Shown here in pieces: positions 24,601-37,396 of a DNA stretch of 64,000 bases (the first letter of the stretch is position 1; each line of letters starts with the position of its first letter). Made by a program: the position numbers and the translations under genes. The notes under the pieces were generated by a model that had not been told where the DNA came from, did not search any database, and was given only the letters and a program-made list of their open reading frames with translations. The DNA is taken from the NCBI GenBank assembly GCA_902806565.1, contig CADCXA010000027.1, positions 558,001 to 622,000 of the forward strand. Direction: 5' to 3'. The DNA is from Hypoxylon rubiginosum. Its lineage: Eukaryota > Ascomycota > Sordariomycetes > Xylariales > Hypoxylaceae.

Positions 24601-27600
24601 ATTAGATTTTATTATTTTATTTTTATTATTTTAATATATATAATATTTATTTAAATGTATAGTTTTTATTTTTATTTAATATATTTATTTTAATGATATT
24701 TTTTTTATTTTTAGTTAAATAATTTATATTGTTTTTTTTTTAATAATAATATTATTTAAAGCTAGTGTTATAAAATGTTACTTATAATATTAATATTTAA
24801 AATTTAAAATAAATTTATATTTATTTTTATTTTATATTATATTATTAATATATTAAAATTAAATTTTAAAGTTATTAAAAATAAATGTATAAAATTTAAA
24901 CGAAATCTTTTAAATATATTAATAATATTTATAAAAAGGTATTATATTATTTTAAAAATTTTAAAGTTAAATAATTATAATATAATAACTAAATATATAT
25001 TTTTTAAAAAAATTTATTTAATTATTTTTAATGGTTTTAAATATAAACTTAAAATAATTAATAATAATATATAATATTAAATTATAAACCGTATTATAGT
25101 TTCTTATATTAAAAAATATTAAGAAAAAAAAAATGTTTTTCTTAATTAAATTTTTTTACGGCCTGTTTTTAGTTTATATAAAATAATTTTTATATTAAAT
25201 TTTATAATTAAAATAACTAATTTTAATATTATATTAACTAAATAATATTATTTATATTTTATATAATATACTTTTAAAAATTTAAAGATAAAATTATAAG
25301 AATTTTTTTTTTTTTTTATTTAATTATTTATATATATTTATATTATTAATATTTAATTAAAATAAATATTATTTTAATTATTTAAATTATTTCTTATATA
25401 ATATAAAAATTATTATAATTTATAAAATATATTCTTTTTAATTTAAATAAAATAAAATATTTATATATTATCGGTTAAATATATTAAAAATATTTTATAT
25501 ATATTTATTTTTATTTTTTTTAAAAGATTTTTGTTTTTTTAAAAAACATTTTCTTGTTTTTATTATTACATTTAATTTTATTAATAAGTTAATATTAAAT
25601 TTAAAAATAAATTATTTTTTAAATATAATATATTATAAAATTATAAAATATTTTATAATCTTTATAAATAATATTTTAACTATTATAAAAATTTTTTTTT
25701 AAAAGTTTAAAATTATTTAAAGATATTTTTATGTTACGTAGTATAATTAAAAAAAACTTTAATAAAAAGATTTTTTACTAGTTTTTAATTTTTAAAAAAA
25801 TTTTATAAAAAAAATATTAATTTTTTTTTTTACTATTAATTATTTTTACTAAGATGTTATTATTAATAATATTTTCTAATAAATATAAATAAATAAAAAT
25901 AAAATATTAATATTAAATATTATATTAAAAATTACTTATATTAATAATATAAAAAAGAAAATTATAAAATATATTAAATATATATTTTATTTTAAAAATT
26001 AAAAATTAATATTAAATAATAATAATAATGTTACGTTATTATATTAAAAGGTTAATATTAATAACCTTATTATTTTTATTTTAAATTAAATAGTTTTTAA
26101 AAATTTAAAATCCTTTAAAATTAATAAGTATAATTTATTATATTTATATATTAATTTATATTATAAAAATAAAAATAAAAATAAAAATAATGTGATTAAT
26201 AAAAAAAATTAATTAAATATTATTTATAAGATAAAAAAAAAACTTTTATTTGATATTATAAAAAGTAATTTTTTTAAAAATATTATTTATTAAAACATTT
26301 TATTTTTTATAATATCTTCCGGATTTTTCCTTTTATTAAATAATTAAATAAACGATGTTAAAAAGATTTAGTTTATTTAATAGTGTTTTTTAGTTAAAAA
26401 TATAATTATTTAATTAAATAAAAAATTTATTAATAAAAAACCTAATTTAATAAAAATATTTATTAAATATATTATAAATAATAAACTATATATTTATATT
26501 AAATTAAGAAATAACTTTTTATTATTATTTAATTCTTATTATTTTACTTTTATTTTTATTAAGGTTTTATTATATAAATAAAAAGAATTAATTATAACTA
26601 TAAAAAAATAAAAGAAATATTATAAGTAAAATTTTAATTTAAAAATATAAATTTTTTATTATATATTTTTTTTATTATAACTAAGTTAAATAATATACCT
26701 AAATAAGTTTTAATTAAGTTATATTAATATAATAATATTATTATTATATATTTTATTTTTTCTTTTTTTATTTTTAATTAAATTATTTAAAATAATAATA
26801 TAAAAATTAATAAAATATAAGTTTTTAAAAAATTATTTTTTAATATATAATAAATTAGTGATATTATTATTAAAAAATAGTTATTAAACGTTAGTAATAA
26901 ATATAAAAATTATAAATTAATTAATAATAAAAATATATATAAATTATTTTAAAAAATTTTAATATTTAAAAAATAATAGTTTTTATTTAATAAAAAGAAA
27001 ATATAATAACACAATAAAATTAAAAGCTTAATTATAAATTAAAATATATTAATAATATAATTTACTATTAATTTAAATAATATATTAAACTTTATTTAAA
27101 TAAAAATAAATTATATTTTTTACAGTTTATAATATTTTTAACGTATTAAATATAACATTAAAAAATGTTTTTTAAAAAAAAAACGTGTAATAATAAAAAA
27201 AATTAATTAAAATTTTATTATAATTATATTATAATTTTATAAATATATAAACGCATTTTTTAAAGAAATTATATATATTTTTAATAAAAATAACATGTTT
27301 AGTTTTTTTAATATATTTTTTAAAGTTATTAAAATAAACGGTTAAAAAGTTTTTCACGTTTATAGTTTTTTTTAGTTTTTTAATAATATTAACTTAAAAA
27401 CTTTTATTTTTAATTTAATTATAAAAAATAACTAATAAAAAATAAACGACTTTTTTTATTAGGTAAATAAATATTTTTAAGAAAATTTTAACGTTAAAAT
27501 CGTTGGTTTCTAAATTTAAAATAATTATAATTAATTATTTTTATTTAAAAATCTTTAAATAAATTTAAAATATATAAAATAAAAATAAGAATTTAAAGTA

Positions 27601-30600
27601 AATTTTATAGTTAGTTATATATAAATATATAAATATATAATAATATATTTTAAATATAATTAAAGTAAAAAGGGTAAAAAAAATATAAAATATTATTATT
27701 TTAACTAGTTTTAAAAACTTATTTCTTATATTTATTTTAATAAAAATATTATATTTTAAATAAAATAAAAAGTAAAAAATTACAATCAATAAAATAAAAT
27801 TATTATAATAATATTAAAATATAATTATAATTATATATTAATTTTTATTTAATTATAAATTTTATTTTTATTATATTATATTATTAATTACACTATAAAA
27901 TTAAATATATTAATATATTAACATTTAATTTTAATTATAATATATTTTAATATAATTATAAAAAATTTAAACTTTATTAATAATTAAAATTATAATAAAA
28001 TCACTTAAAAATTAATAATTTATATTATAAATTATATTTTTTTAAAATATAAATTATTTTTTATTAATATTATTAATTATTTATTAAATTTTAACATTTA
28101 TTTTTATTTAAAATCTAATTAATATTAATTATATTATAATATAATATATTATATTATATGTTAATAATAAACTTATTTTTATTATCTTATAAAAATTAAT
28201 TTAAATAAAAATTAAAAAACTAATATTAAAAAAAAAATCACTTTTAATATTTAAATAAATATTAAGTTAAATATCTTTAAAAATTACTTTTATAAAAACC
28301 TTAACTTTTAAAAAATATATTTATATAAATATATATTTCTTATTAAAATTATTATTAAACTATATAAAAAAAAAAGTTAAAACGTTTTAATTTTTTATAA
28401 AGCCTTAAAAAAAAAAAATAATATTAACGTTTTTTATTAATAATATTATATTACACGTTTTTATTAATAAGTTTTTACTTTTTAAATTTTATAAATAAAA
28501 CCATTTTTATTTATAATAAAATTATTTAATTAAGTTTTTTTATATTATAAAAAAATTTTATTAATAAAAATATAAATATATTACTTAAAATATAAAATAC
28601 TTATAATTTAATATTTTTAAAATATTTAAAATTTTATAACGAAAATTTTAACCTTTTGTAAAAATCTAAAAAGGATATTATTTAAAACGTGAAAATTTAA
28701 AACTTTTATATTAATAATAAAAATACGTTAATAAATATTAAAAATAATAAAAAAACTAATTTATTAAAAAAAAATAATAATAACGTATTTAATATAATAA
28801 AAAATTTAGAAATATTTAAAGTTTTTTTATTTAATATCTTTAAAATTTTATTTAATATAAACTAAAAAAAAATAAATGTTTTTAAATTCTTAATAATAAA
28901 ACTTATATAATTATAAAAAAAATAAAAACTAGATAATTTTTTAATTAAACTTAAATTAAAATTATATTATTAATTAGTAAGTTATATAAAAATAATAATT
29001 ATAAAAAGTAAAAAAAAATAATATCTTTTAAAAAACCAGTTTTTTAATTAAATAAAAATATAAAAATAAAATCTTATAAATTTAAATAAAAATATATTTT
29101 AAATATTTATAAAAAAATTAAAAAAAACTAATATTATTAAAATAAATATATTTAAAATTAAAGAAAGTTTTAATAAATAAAACTAAAAATATTTTTATAA
29201 AAATAATTAAAATAAATAAGATAATTTAATTAATATAAATAAAAATTTATTTATATTATAATATAAAAAATAAAGAAATTTTATAATTATTTAATTTATT
29301 ATTTTATTTATTAAATATTATATAAGTTAAAATTAAGTAAAAATTAATAAAGTTTTTATTTATAAAAAAATATTAAATAAAAAATAAGTTATTTTTTTAA
29401 ATATTGTTTTTTAATATTTAAATATTATTAATTAAATATAAGAATATAAAGTTTTTAAAAAGATTAAACTTTTTATAAAATATAATAAAATAATTATTGG
29501 TATATAATTATTTTATTATTTAAAAAATAAAAATAAGATTAAAAAAAATATTATAATTAAAACTTTTATAAAAACGTTAAAAGTGAAAAAATAATAAAAA
29601 TAAATTAAATTTATAACTATTTTTAGAAATATTACTTTTTATATTAAGAGGGTTATTATTTATTTAACTGTTAGATTTTTTATATTTAAAAGTTAAAAAA
29701 TCTTTAAAAAATAAAAAAATTATTAAAAAGATATTAATATTTTTATTATAAATAAATATAATATAATATCTAAAAAAAATTTATATAACATTTATATATA
29801 ATTTTAATAAGCTTAAAATAATAATAATAATAATTTTAAAAAAATGTTAATTATAATATTATATAATAATTTTTATTAATTTAAACTTATAAACAAATAA
29901 TTTATTTTATTTCCTAAGAAATTAACAAATAAAAGCTATTATAAAATAATAAAATAATTATTTAATATTATAAATAATAATAAATAATACTTAAAATATT
30001 AATTATAATTAAAATTTATATTTATTATAATTTTAACGCAGTAAATAAAAACTATAAATTTAATATTAATAAATATATTAAATTAACTTTAAAATAACTT
30101 ATAAACTATTAATAACGCTTATTTATTAAATAATAAAGTGGTTTCTATATTAAATAATATCGTTTTAAACTAAAAAAAAAAAACCGTTATTTTTTTAAAC
30201 TTTATATAACACGCTTTTAATTTATAAATATATATTATATTTATAAAAACAAAAAAATAAAAAGTATATATATTTTTTTTAAAATATACACTTAAAAAAA
30301 ATATTTATAATATTTTAATAATAACATTTAAAATAATAAATAACTTTTTATAAAAAATTTTAATATATTTTATTTTTATTAAAAATATACCGTTAAAAAT
30401 TACTAAAAATAATAAATAAAAATTAAAAACTATAAATAAAATAAAATATATTAAAAAAGCTTTTATATTTAATTTTAAATTAACTATATATTATATAAAT
30501 AAAATAATTTTAATTATAACACGTTTTTTTAAAATAATATTTTTAACGTTTATTATTATAAAAAAACTTAAATTAAATAACTTAATAAAAAAATATTTAC

Positions 30601-33600
30601 TAGTTTTTTTTAAAATTATTATATTATATTAAAACAAATTATTTAATTATATTAACTATATATTAACATTAATATTTATAGTAATAAACTATAAAACTTA
30701 AAAAAAAAGTTTAAAAAAAATATATTTAAGTTTAACAAATAATAAAAAAAACCAAAAAAATTTAAATTTTACCGTAATATATATATAACTATTAAAAATT
30801 AAAATAATATATAAAATACATTTATTATTATTAATTAATTTATAATATTAAATAACATTATAACTTTTTTTTTAAATAAAACTTAAAATTAATCGATTAT
30901 TAAATTTAAATAATTTAATAATTAAAAAATAACATTAAAATATATAAAATTAATAAAGTATTTAAGAGGTTTTTTTAAACATATTAAATTAGTTTTTTTT
31001 ATATAAAAATAAAATATAAAAAAAAAAACGATAAAATAAAAACATTAAAAATAAAAAACATTTAACTAAAAAAATAAACTTTATTATTATTTTAAGTTAT
31101 TTAAAAAAATAAATAAATAATATTTAAAAGGTTTTTTTTAACACATTAAATTAATTAATTTTATATAAAAGTAAAATAATAAAAAAAAATTAAAAATAAA
31201 AAACATTTAACTAAAAAAAAAAACCTTATTATTATTTAAAACCATTTAAAAAAATAAATAAACTATTATAAATAAATAATATTATATAATATTACTTATA
31301 TTAGTATATTAATATAATTTAAATTATTAATAGTTTTTACACTTTTAATAATTAAATTTAAAGATTTTTTATAAGTTATAATTTATTTAAAATTAAATTT
31401 ATTTTTATTTTTTTTCTTATTATTATTATTTATATTATTACTAGAAAATATATAATAAAATAATCTTAAATTAAATATATTAATATTTAAATACTATAAA
31501 AATAATAATTTATTAAATATAATATTATTACTTATATTATATAATATATTAAAAAAAATAAATTATTTTTACTAAAAAAAAAACGTTTTTATAATTAATT
31601 ATTATAAATATATTAATTTTTTAAATATATTATTATTATTATTTATACAATGTAATATTATAAAATAAAAAAGTTAATTTTATAAAAAATTAACTTTAAA
31701 AATAAATTTATTAAAAATATAACTATTATTAAAATTTATATTATTAATAAAACATTTATAATATTTATTATTACTAGTAACGGTTTTTATTAAAAAATAT
31801 AAAAAACCGTTTATAATATTAATATAATTAATTTTTTATTTTTTATTTAATATATTAAAATTAAAATTAAAATTAATATTATAATTAAAAAAATATTTTA
31901 AAACTTAATTTTTAATATTAAAAAAATTTATAATATTATTAATTTTTTTAAAAAATGTTATTAGTTTAACATTTTTAAAAATCTATTTTTAAGTTTTTAA
32001 TAATTTTTTAAATATAAAAACTTAAATATAAAACGATTTATTTTTATTTAAAAAAATTAATATTATATAAAAAAAAAAAATAATTAAATAAATTAAATAA
32101 ATAAATATTTAAACGAAACATTATAAATAAATAAGTATTTAATATTTTAAAATTAATAAAATATAACTTAGTTATTAAAAACCAATTTTATAAAAAAATA
32201 AAATATATATAAATTAAATTTATAAAAAACATTAAATTATATAATAATAATCGTTATAAAAAAACTAGTAATTATTATAAAAAAATTAATAAAAACCGTA
32301 TTAAATTGTTTTTTTAAGTATATATTTTTAATAATTTATTTAACCTTTTTTTTTATATTAAAAAACCTTTTTATTTATAAAAAACAGTTTAAATAAATTA
32401 AAATATTTTATTTAAATAAACCACTTTTTTTAAATAATTTATTTTTAATTAAAAACATATTCTTAATACTTAAAATAGTTTTAATTTTAATTATACGTAT
32501 AAAAAATATAATTAAATAATTATAATTAAAAAACTAATATATATTAATTTTAAAATAAAATATATTATTTTTATTATTTATAATAATATTAATATTTATA
32601 TAAATATATTAATATATACGGTTTATATTAAACTATAAACCTATAACTTAAAAAATAATATAAATATTATTAAAACTATTAAAATTATTAATAAATTAAT
32701 ATATTTTATTATAAGTTTATATAGTTAAAATTAAATATTATATTTATATATTATCACTTATTAATATATTAAAAATAAAAATTAAATATTATTTAAATAG
32801 TTTAAAATTTACTAAAAATTACTAAAATTTTAATATATTTTTATTATAAAAAAACAACTAGTGTTTAAAAATAAAAATAATTAAATAAACACCACTTATA
32901 TAATTATTTATTAAAAATAAATATTTAAAAAAAAAAAAATACTTACTTAGTTTTATAAAATTATATAAAAGAATTTAAAAGTAATATATTTTAATAAATA
33001 ATAAATTATCCTTAAAAATAAAAAAATAACCTTTATTAAAAATAAAAAAAAATAATAAATAAAAAATATTAAAATTTTTAATATTATAACTTTTATTTTT
33101 AATTTATTTATTATAAATAATAATATAATAAATATAATAAATAATATTATATAAAATATAATTATTATTTAATATAATTAAACTTATTATTAAAAATTTT
33201 TTAATATAATATAAATAATAAACCTTAATTTTATTAATAAAAATATTAAAAGTAATAAATAAAAAAAACATTTAAATTAAAAAAAAAAATATTATTTTTT
33301 ATAAAACTTTTTTATAAAACTTTATTATAATATAAAACCTAAGTAATAAATTAATAAAAAAAATATAAAAAATAATAAAACAAATAATAACAAATAATAA
33401 AATAGTTAAATTAAAAACAAAAAAAAAATAAAATTAAATAATATAATAAAATTAAAATAAAAATAAAAAGAAATTTTAATATATATATATATAAATAAAA
33501 AATATTAATTAAATATAAATAACTTTTTAAAATAAATATATAATATATAATAAAATAAAATTTTAATTATAATATATTTAATTTTAAAATTAATAAATAA

Positions 33601-34070
33601 ATAATTTAAAACTAATAAAAAAAATATATTAAATAAAAAATTTTCCTTTTTAATATATTAATTAAATATATATAATAATTTATAAACTTTTTTTTAAAAT
33701 AAGTTATATTATATTAATATTAAAAAAATATTATTTTAATTTTAAAAAATAATTTTAATAAAATAATATATAAGTTATTTTAAAAATAATTTAATTTTAA
33801 AAATATATAAATTATTTTAAAATTAAATTAATTTTAATAATATAATATATATATAAGTTATAAAAATTTATAAAATCTTTATATTATAATATAATATATA
33901 AAAATATATAAAAATTTTAATAATTATTTTATTTAATTATATAAAACTTAGTTACTTAGTTTAAATTATTTTAGCTATTAGATATTAAGATATTTAAATT
34001 ATTTAATAATATAATAATACGTATATAACCATATCAAGGTCTTGGCAAACCTTCCTATTCTAATAATTAT
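21641..34070. repeat. AT block 1: RIP-degraded repeat DNA (about 12.4 kb)
   Basis: Composition falls to a few percent G+C over more than 12 kb with abrupt edges, and no frame of meaningful length survives. This is the expected end state of RIP on transposon DNA in ascomycetes (established knowledge), although the element family can no longer be read. It is unlikely to be a mitochondrial insertion, because fungal mitochondrial DNA is less extreme and would retain gene or tRNA traces. In lines I counted, the left part has more G than C and more T than A, and the right part the reverse, suggesting at least two elements in opposite orientation. A partial tandem duplication lies at 30959-31263. 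Confidence 0.85.
30959..31263. repeat. Diverged tandem duplication inside AT block 1 (two copies of about 150 bp)
   Basis: A copy beginning near 30959 (TATTTAAGAGGT) is followed by a second near 31121 (TATTTAAAAGGT). Both continue through an ATTAAATTA segment, the stretch AAAAACATTTAACTAAAAAA and an ATTTAAAAAAATAAATAAA end. Several mismatches are G/A or C/T, and small length differences occur in A runs. Confidence 0.7.
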
Positions 34071-34186
34071 TTATTAACATATTTAATCCTAACATAAGAA
34101 CCTTTTGTAAACTCCGGGCATATCCTTACGGCGAGATATCTATTCGCAAATTAATTAATAAGACCGACGAACTTAGGACCGACTGA

Positions 34187-34815
34187 ATGGTGAAATTACA
34201 ACTGCGACTTCTCAGAACTCTGAGCAGTAGAACACCTCTGCTTCATCACCGCCCTCATCTACCATCACCAAGAGCCATGTCATCAGCAAACTCGCAGCAA
34301 CAAACGGCCACCAATGCATTGCCAGCGCAAGATCAAAATGCGCAGCATGGATCTTCGTCGCAGAAAGTGCCCCTGCCGCTCCCCGAGCCGGGCCAAACAG
34401 GCGATACCACACAAATCCCCGTTGGCGGCGACGGCGTGAAGCTAGACCACCGTAAGTCCTACCTACATCTTCCCCCTTTTCTTCTCTCCTCTTCCCCTTT
34501 AAAGTATAGGACAGCAGCTCGCAAAAATGAAATAAGCGCAGTCCTCTTCCACGGCGACCTCTCACGTATTATATTACATGAACATTGCAGTTAGGTATAC
34601 TACACAGAACAAAAAAGAACTGACGGCGCAAATCGCAAATCGCAGTGGGTCCCTTAGTAGTCAACGAGAACGGCACTATGAGCCGGATAGCAAACTGGGC
34701 CGAGATGGCCGAGATCGAGCGGCAGAACACGCTGCGCATCCTAGGCAAGCGGAATAGGCTGCGTCTCGACGCCCTGAAGGCGAAGGCGCAGAAGGACGAG
34801 AAGAGCGAAGCCTAG
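34187..34815 (+). CDS. Small conserved fungal protein, possible mitochondrial presequence
   Basis: Two exons, 34187-34451 and 34646-34815, with a 194-nt intron (donor GTAAGT, acceptor CGCAG) give about 144 residues. The splice joins VKLDH to LGPLVVNENGTMSRIANW, then a C-terminal helix EIERQNTLRILGKRNRLRLDALKA. This C-terminal block, a glycine/proline turn followed by an Asn-Trp and an Arg/Leu helix, is a pattern I recall from short unnamed ascomycete proteins. The first 30 residues are Arg/Leu/Ser/Pro-rich without acidic residues, consistent with a mitochondrial presequence. Met31 (MSSANS) is an alternative start giving a cytosolic form. The middle (31-85) is Gln/Pro-rich and probably disordered. 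Function unknown. The start codon is only about 120 bp from the edge of AT block 1, yet the frame is intact. Confidence 0.75.
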
Positions 34816-35689
34816 CCGGGGAAGGGAGATGATACCTATACTTATCTCATAAGGCATGATGGGGCGGATATGCAACTTTTGGAGAATGAAGTGGTGGTTT
34901 AGGGGGGTCTTTGAATTATACACCTACCTATTTCGCCAATGGCCACATATTAACTAACCCCCCATGGTAGATTTGAGCAATTGCCGTATACAGCTGAGTT
35001 ATACCATGCTGTCAGTTAAACCGTGAGAATAATTCATGTTCGGACTTGATAATTATCTATAATGAATAATGTTTCGGCTGTGAATCTCCGAATTTCAATC
35101 AGCTCTTTCGTGATAGGCTCCTCATCGTTATCGACCTGGTGGCGGCACATGTACCCGGAAAGGGGATCGTAGCGTTGAGAACCCACCGGCTAAGCGTAAA
35201 AATAGTCACACGAATATTTGTAAGCAGATGTGGCGGATCTACCGGAATACTGAACAAAGCAATTGACCTCGAAGCAAATGCCGGTCAAGGCGCCAAGCTG
35301 TCGCAGTTCCAGACTGGCCTGCGGGAGCCTCATACGGCCTCGCTCACTTGCATAGTAGTAGGCAAACCTTTACTTAAATGTAGTAGGTAGTATGCATTTG
35401 GGGTTAGGGAGACACATCCCGTCTACGTATAATCCGGGTCGGTTATGTCACAGACCTGGCGCTTTTACTGGGTGGGAGTCAGATATGCCCGTCAGACCGG
35501 AGCCGGGACATGGCCCGTGAATCGTATATTATGCCTGTAAACCACACAAATGTTCGCCGCACAGACGCGATATATCTTCAAAACCTTCGCGCCCCCACGG
35601 CGAAGCCACGACGCAGAACCAACCGAATTCGCCTTAACGCCGTCATAAATGTTCCGAGCAATCGAATGGTATCTCAATGTGTCGAATTG
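34816..35689. other. Intergenic region between convergent genes
   Basis: It separates the small conserved protein (plus strand) from the bZIP gene (minus strand), and both 3' untranslated regions should lie here. No additional gene or RNA is recognisable. Confidence 0.5.
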
Positions 35690-37396
35690 CTATGATGCCT
35701 TCTCGGCTTCTGCTTTTCCATTACTCTCCGACTCCTTACTGGGAGTCTTCTTTTCGGTATGCTTTTCTAATAGCGACGAGATAAGCGTGTCGTTTCCGCC
35801 CGTCTTCTCCATGACGAGCTCTCTTAACCACTTATTCTCGGTCTCTAGCGTTTGGATCCGGCCCTCCAGGGAACCGACTTTATCGCTAAGCTCCTTCTCG
35901 CGCTTCTCGAGAGCTTGTTCGCGAGCCTTCTTCTTGATGCGGAATCTCGCGCTGGCAGCCGTATTCCGTCTCCGCTTGTCCTCTTCCGCAGCTAGCCGCG
36001 ACTGCTCCTCGAAGGATAGCTGTCGGCGCGGCGGGGCCGAGATAGGGGCATCAGTGGACTTTCGCTTGTCCCCCGTCTGCGGTACGGAAGCGGGATAGGC
36101 ACTTGGGGTCGAGCCGCTTGCAGGGAAAGCGGGCGAAGGCTGAATGGGTTGCAGACTTCCCAAGTTGTCTGAAAAACCTGGGACGTTTGGCGCTGAATAA
36201 GGATGAAAATCAAAGCCGTTGAAGTCGCCTGAAGACATGACGCGATGTTAAAAACTGTGGCCCAATTGACAAATACAAAACAATTCCGTGACAAAACTTG
36301 ACTGAGGTGCTAAACATCATCGATGACGACTTAGTGTCAGGAGAAGGATATAAGTTCAAGCCATGCTGCGAACTTTCGACGACAGGCTTGGTGGATGGGG
36401 TTGACTCTTGATCTCAATGTCCTTCCCCCAGATCACCTAAAGATCACGGGGTATTGCACCATAGCTCGATTGCGCCATAGCAGGGTAGTCTTTCGTGTGC
36501 GTGGTCAGGCACTGGAACGGAGCACACCTAAACCACCGATCGCTGCATTGGGATGCGACAATGGGGCAGGCCGCGCCAATCACAGCCTCGACACATAGAA
36601 ATCCCTGGTGGGGCAGGCATATGAAAAGACCAGGCGGTGATAAGAGACGAGGAACTTCTCTCGGTTCCTCTTGGTTCCTCTTGGTCCTCTTGGTGGATAC
36701 ACCCCCCTCCCCATATCCGCATCCCGCGACTTGGGGGTGTTGCTGCAACAAGGCAAGGCGCGGGCGCTCATAGTAACACTGAGACTCGCAAGGACTCTCC
36801 CGTAGGATAATTGATGATTGATGATTGGAGGTAGACAGGTAATGCCAGCCCAGGCACCTTCGGTTGGAAACTAGGCGAGGCTGCGGAAGACCCGCGAAAA
36901 CGCGCACAAGCCATTGCGCAACGCCGCATCGCAATGACCAATGCGGGGGAGGAGTAACCAAAGAGCTATCAATTGGAATTGGGGGAAGGGGATTGGAGAT
37001 GGGGAAGCAAAAGACGGAAATATGATCTTGATCTTGACCACGATCGTGACGAGAAATAATAATGAACAATGAACAATGAACATTTCCTAACTAACCTGAC
37101 AAGTTAAAGTCGAAGCCTGATAGATCACCGCCAATGTTTCCTTCGTCAGTAGGCGATGTCGTAGTTTGCGTCTCTACAACACTGGCGGCTTCCTGCGGCT
37201 GTCGCTGGCGCTGCTGACTCTCGCTTGCATCCCAATCGATAAAGTTGGTATTGGTGAACATAGCAAGTTCTTCGTCGAGGTTTCGAAGATTCTCCTCCGA
37301 CACCTGAGCCGGAGGCTCTGGGACCCTATTGAGGTCCTGCAATAATTGCGACACATTCACGGCCTGGCCGCGCCGGCTCGAATAACTGGGTGGCAT
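35690..37396 (-). CDS. metR: bZIP transcription factor, MetR/CYS3-like sulfur regulator
   Basis: Two exons, 37396-37096 and 36228-35690, encode about 279 residues with an 867-nt intron (donor GTTAGT, acceptor CTTCAG). The N-terminus, with SYSSRRGQ, a short helix, and DEELAMFTNTNFIDWD, matches the acidic start I know from Aspergillus MetR. The junction reads FDFNLSGDFNGFDFHPYS. The basic region KRRRNTAASARFRIKKK spans about 185-201, and leucines at 207, 214, 221, 228 and 235 form a perfect heptad zipper. A conserved block, LSFEEQSRLAAEEDKRRRN, precedes it. Family knowledge: CYS3/MetR activate sulfate and sulfur-source uptake genes under sulfur limitation. The intron is long for this genome, and ATG 36238 lies just inside it upstream of the acceptor, so a short isoform is possible. 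The upstream sequence ATGATATCGA (37524-37533) is eight of ten to the CYS3 site ATGRYRYCAT; autoregulation is speculative. Confidence 0.85.

Noticed and set aside
27565..27789. 74-codon Phe/Ile/Tyr/Lys-rich frame in AT block 1
   Set aside because: Composition is dictated by the A+T content; not a gene.
21641..34070. AT block 1 as a centromere or mitochondrial insertion
   Set aside because: Size is small for a typical ascomycete regional centromere, and no mitochondrial genes or tRNAs are visible. RIP-degraded transposon DNA is the simpler explanation, though a centromere-like role cannot be excluded from sequence alone.
36437..37069. 210-codon minus-strand frame across the long bZIP intron
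   Set aside because: The residue pattern is random-looking and the flanking exons splice in phase without it.
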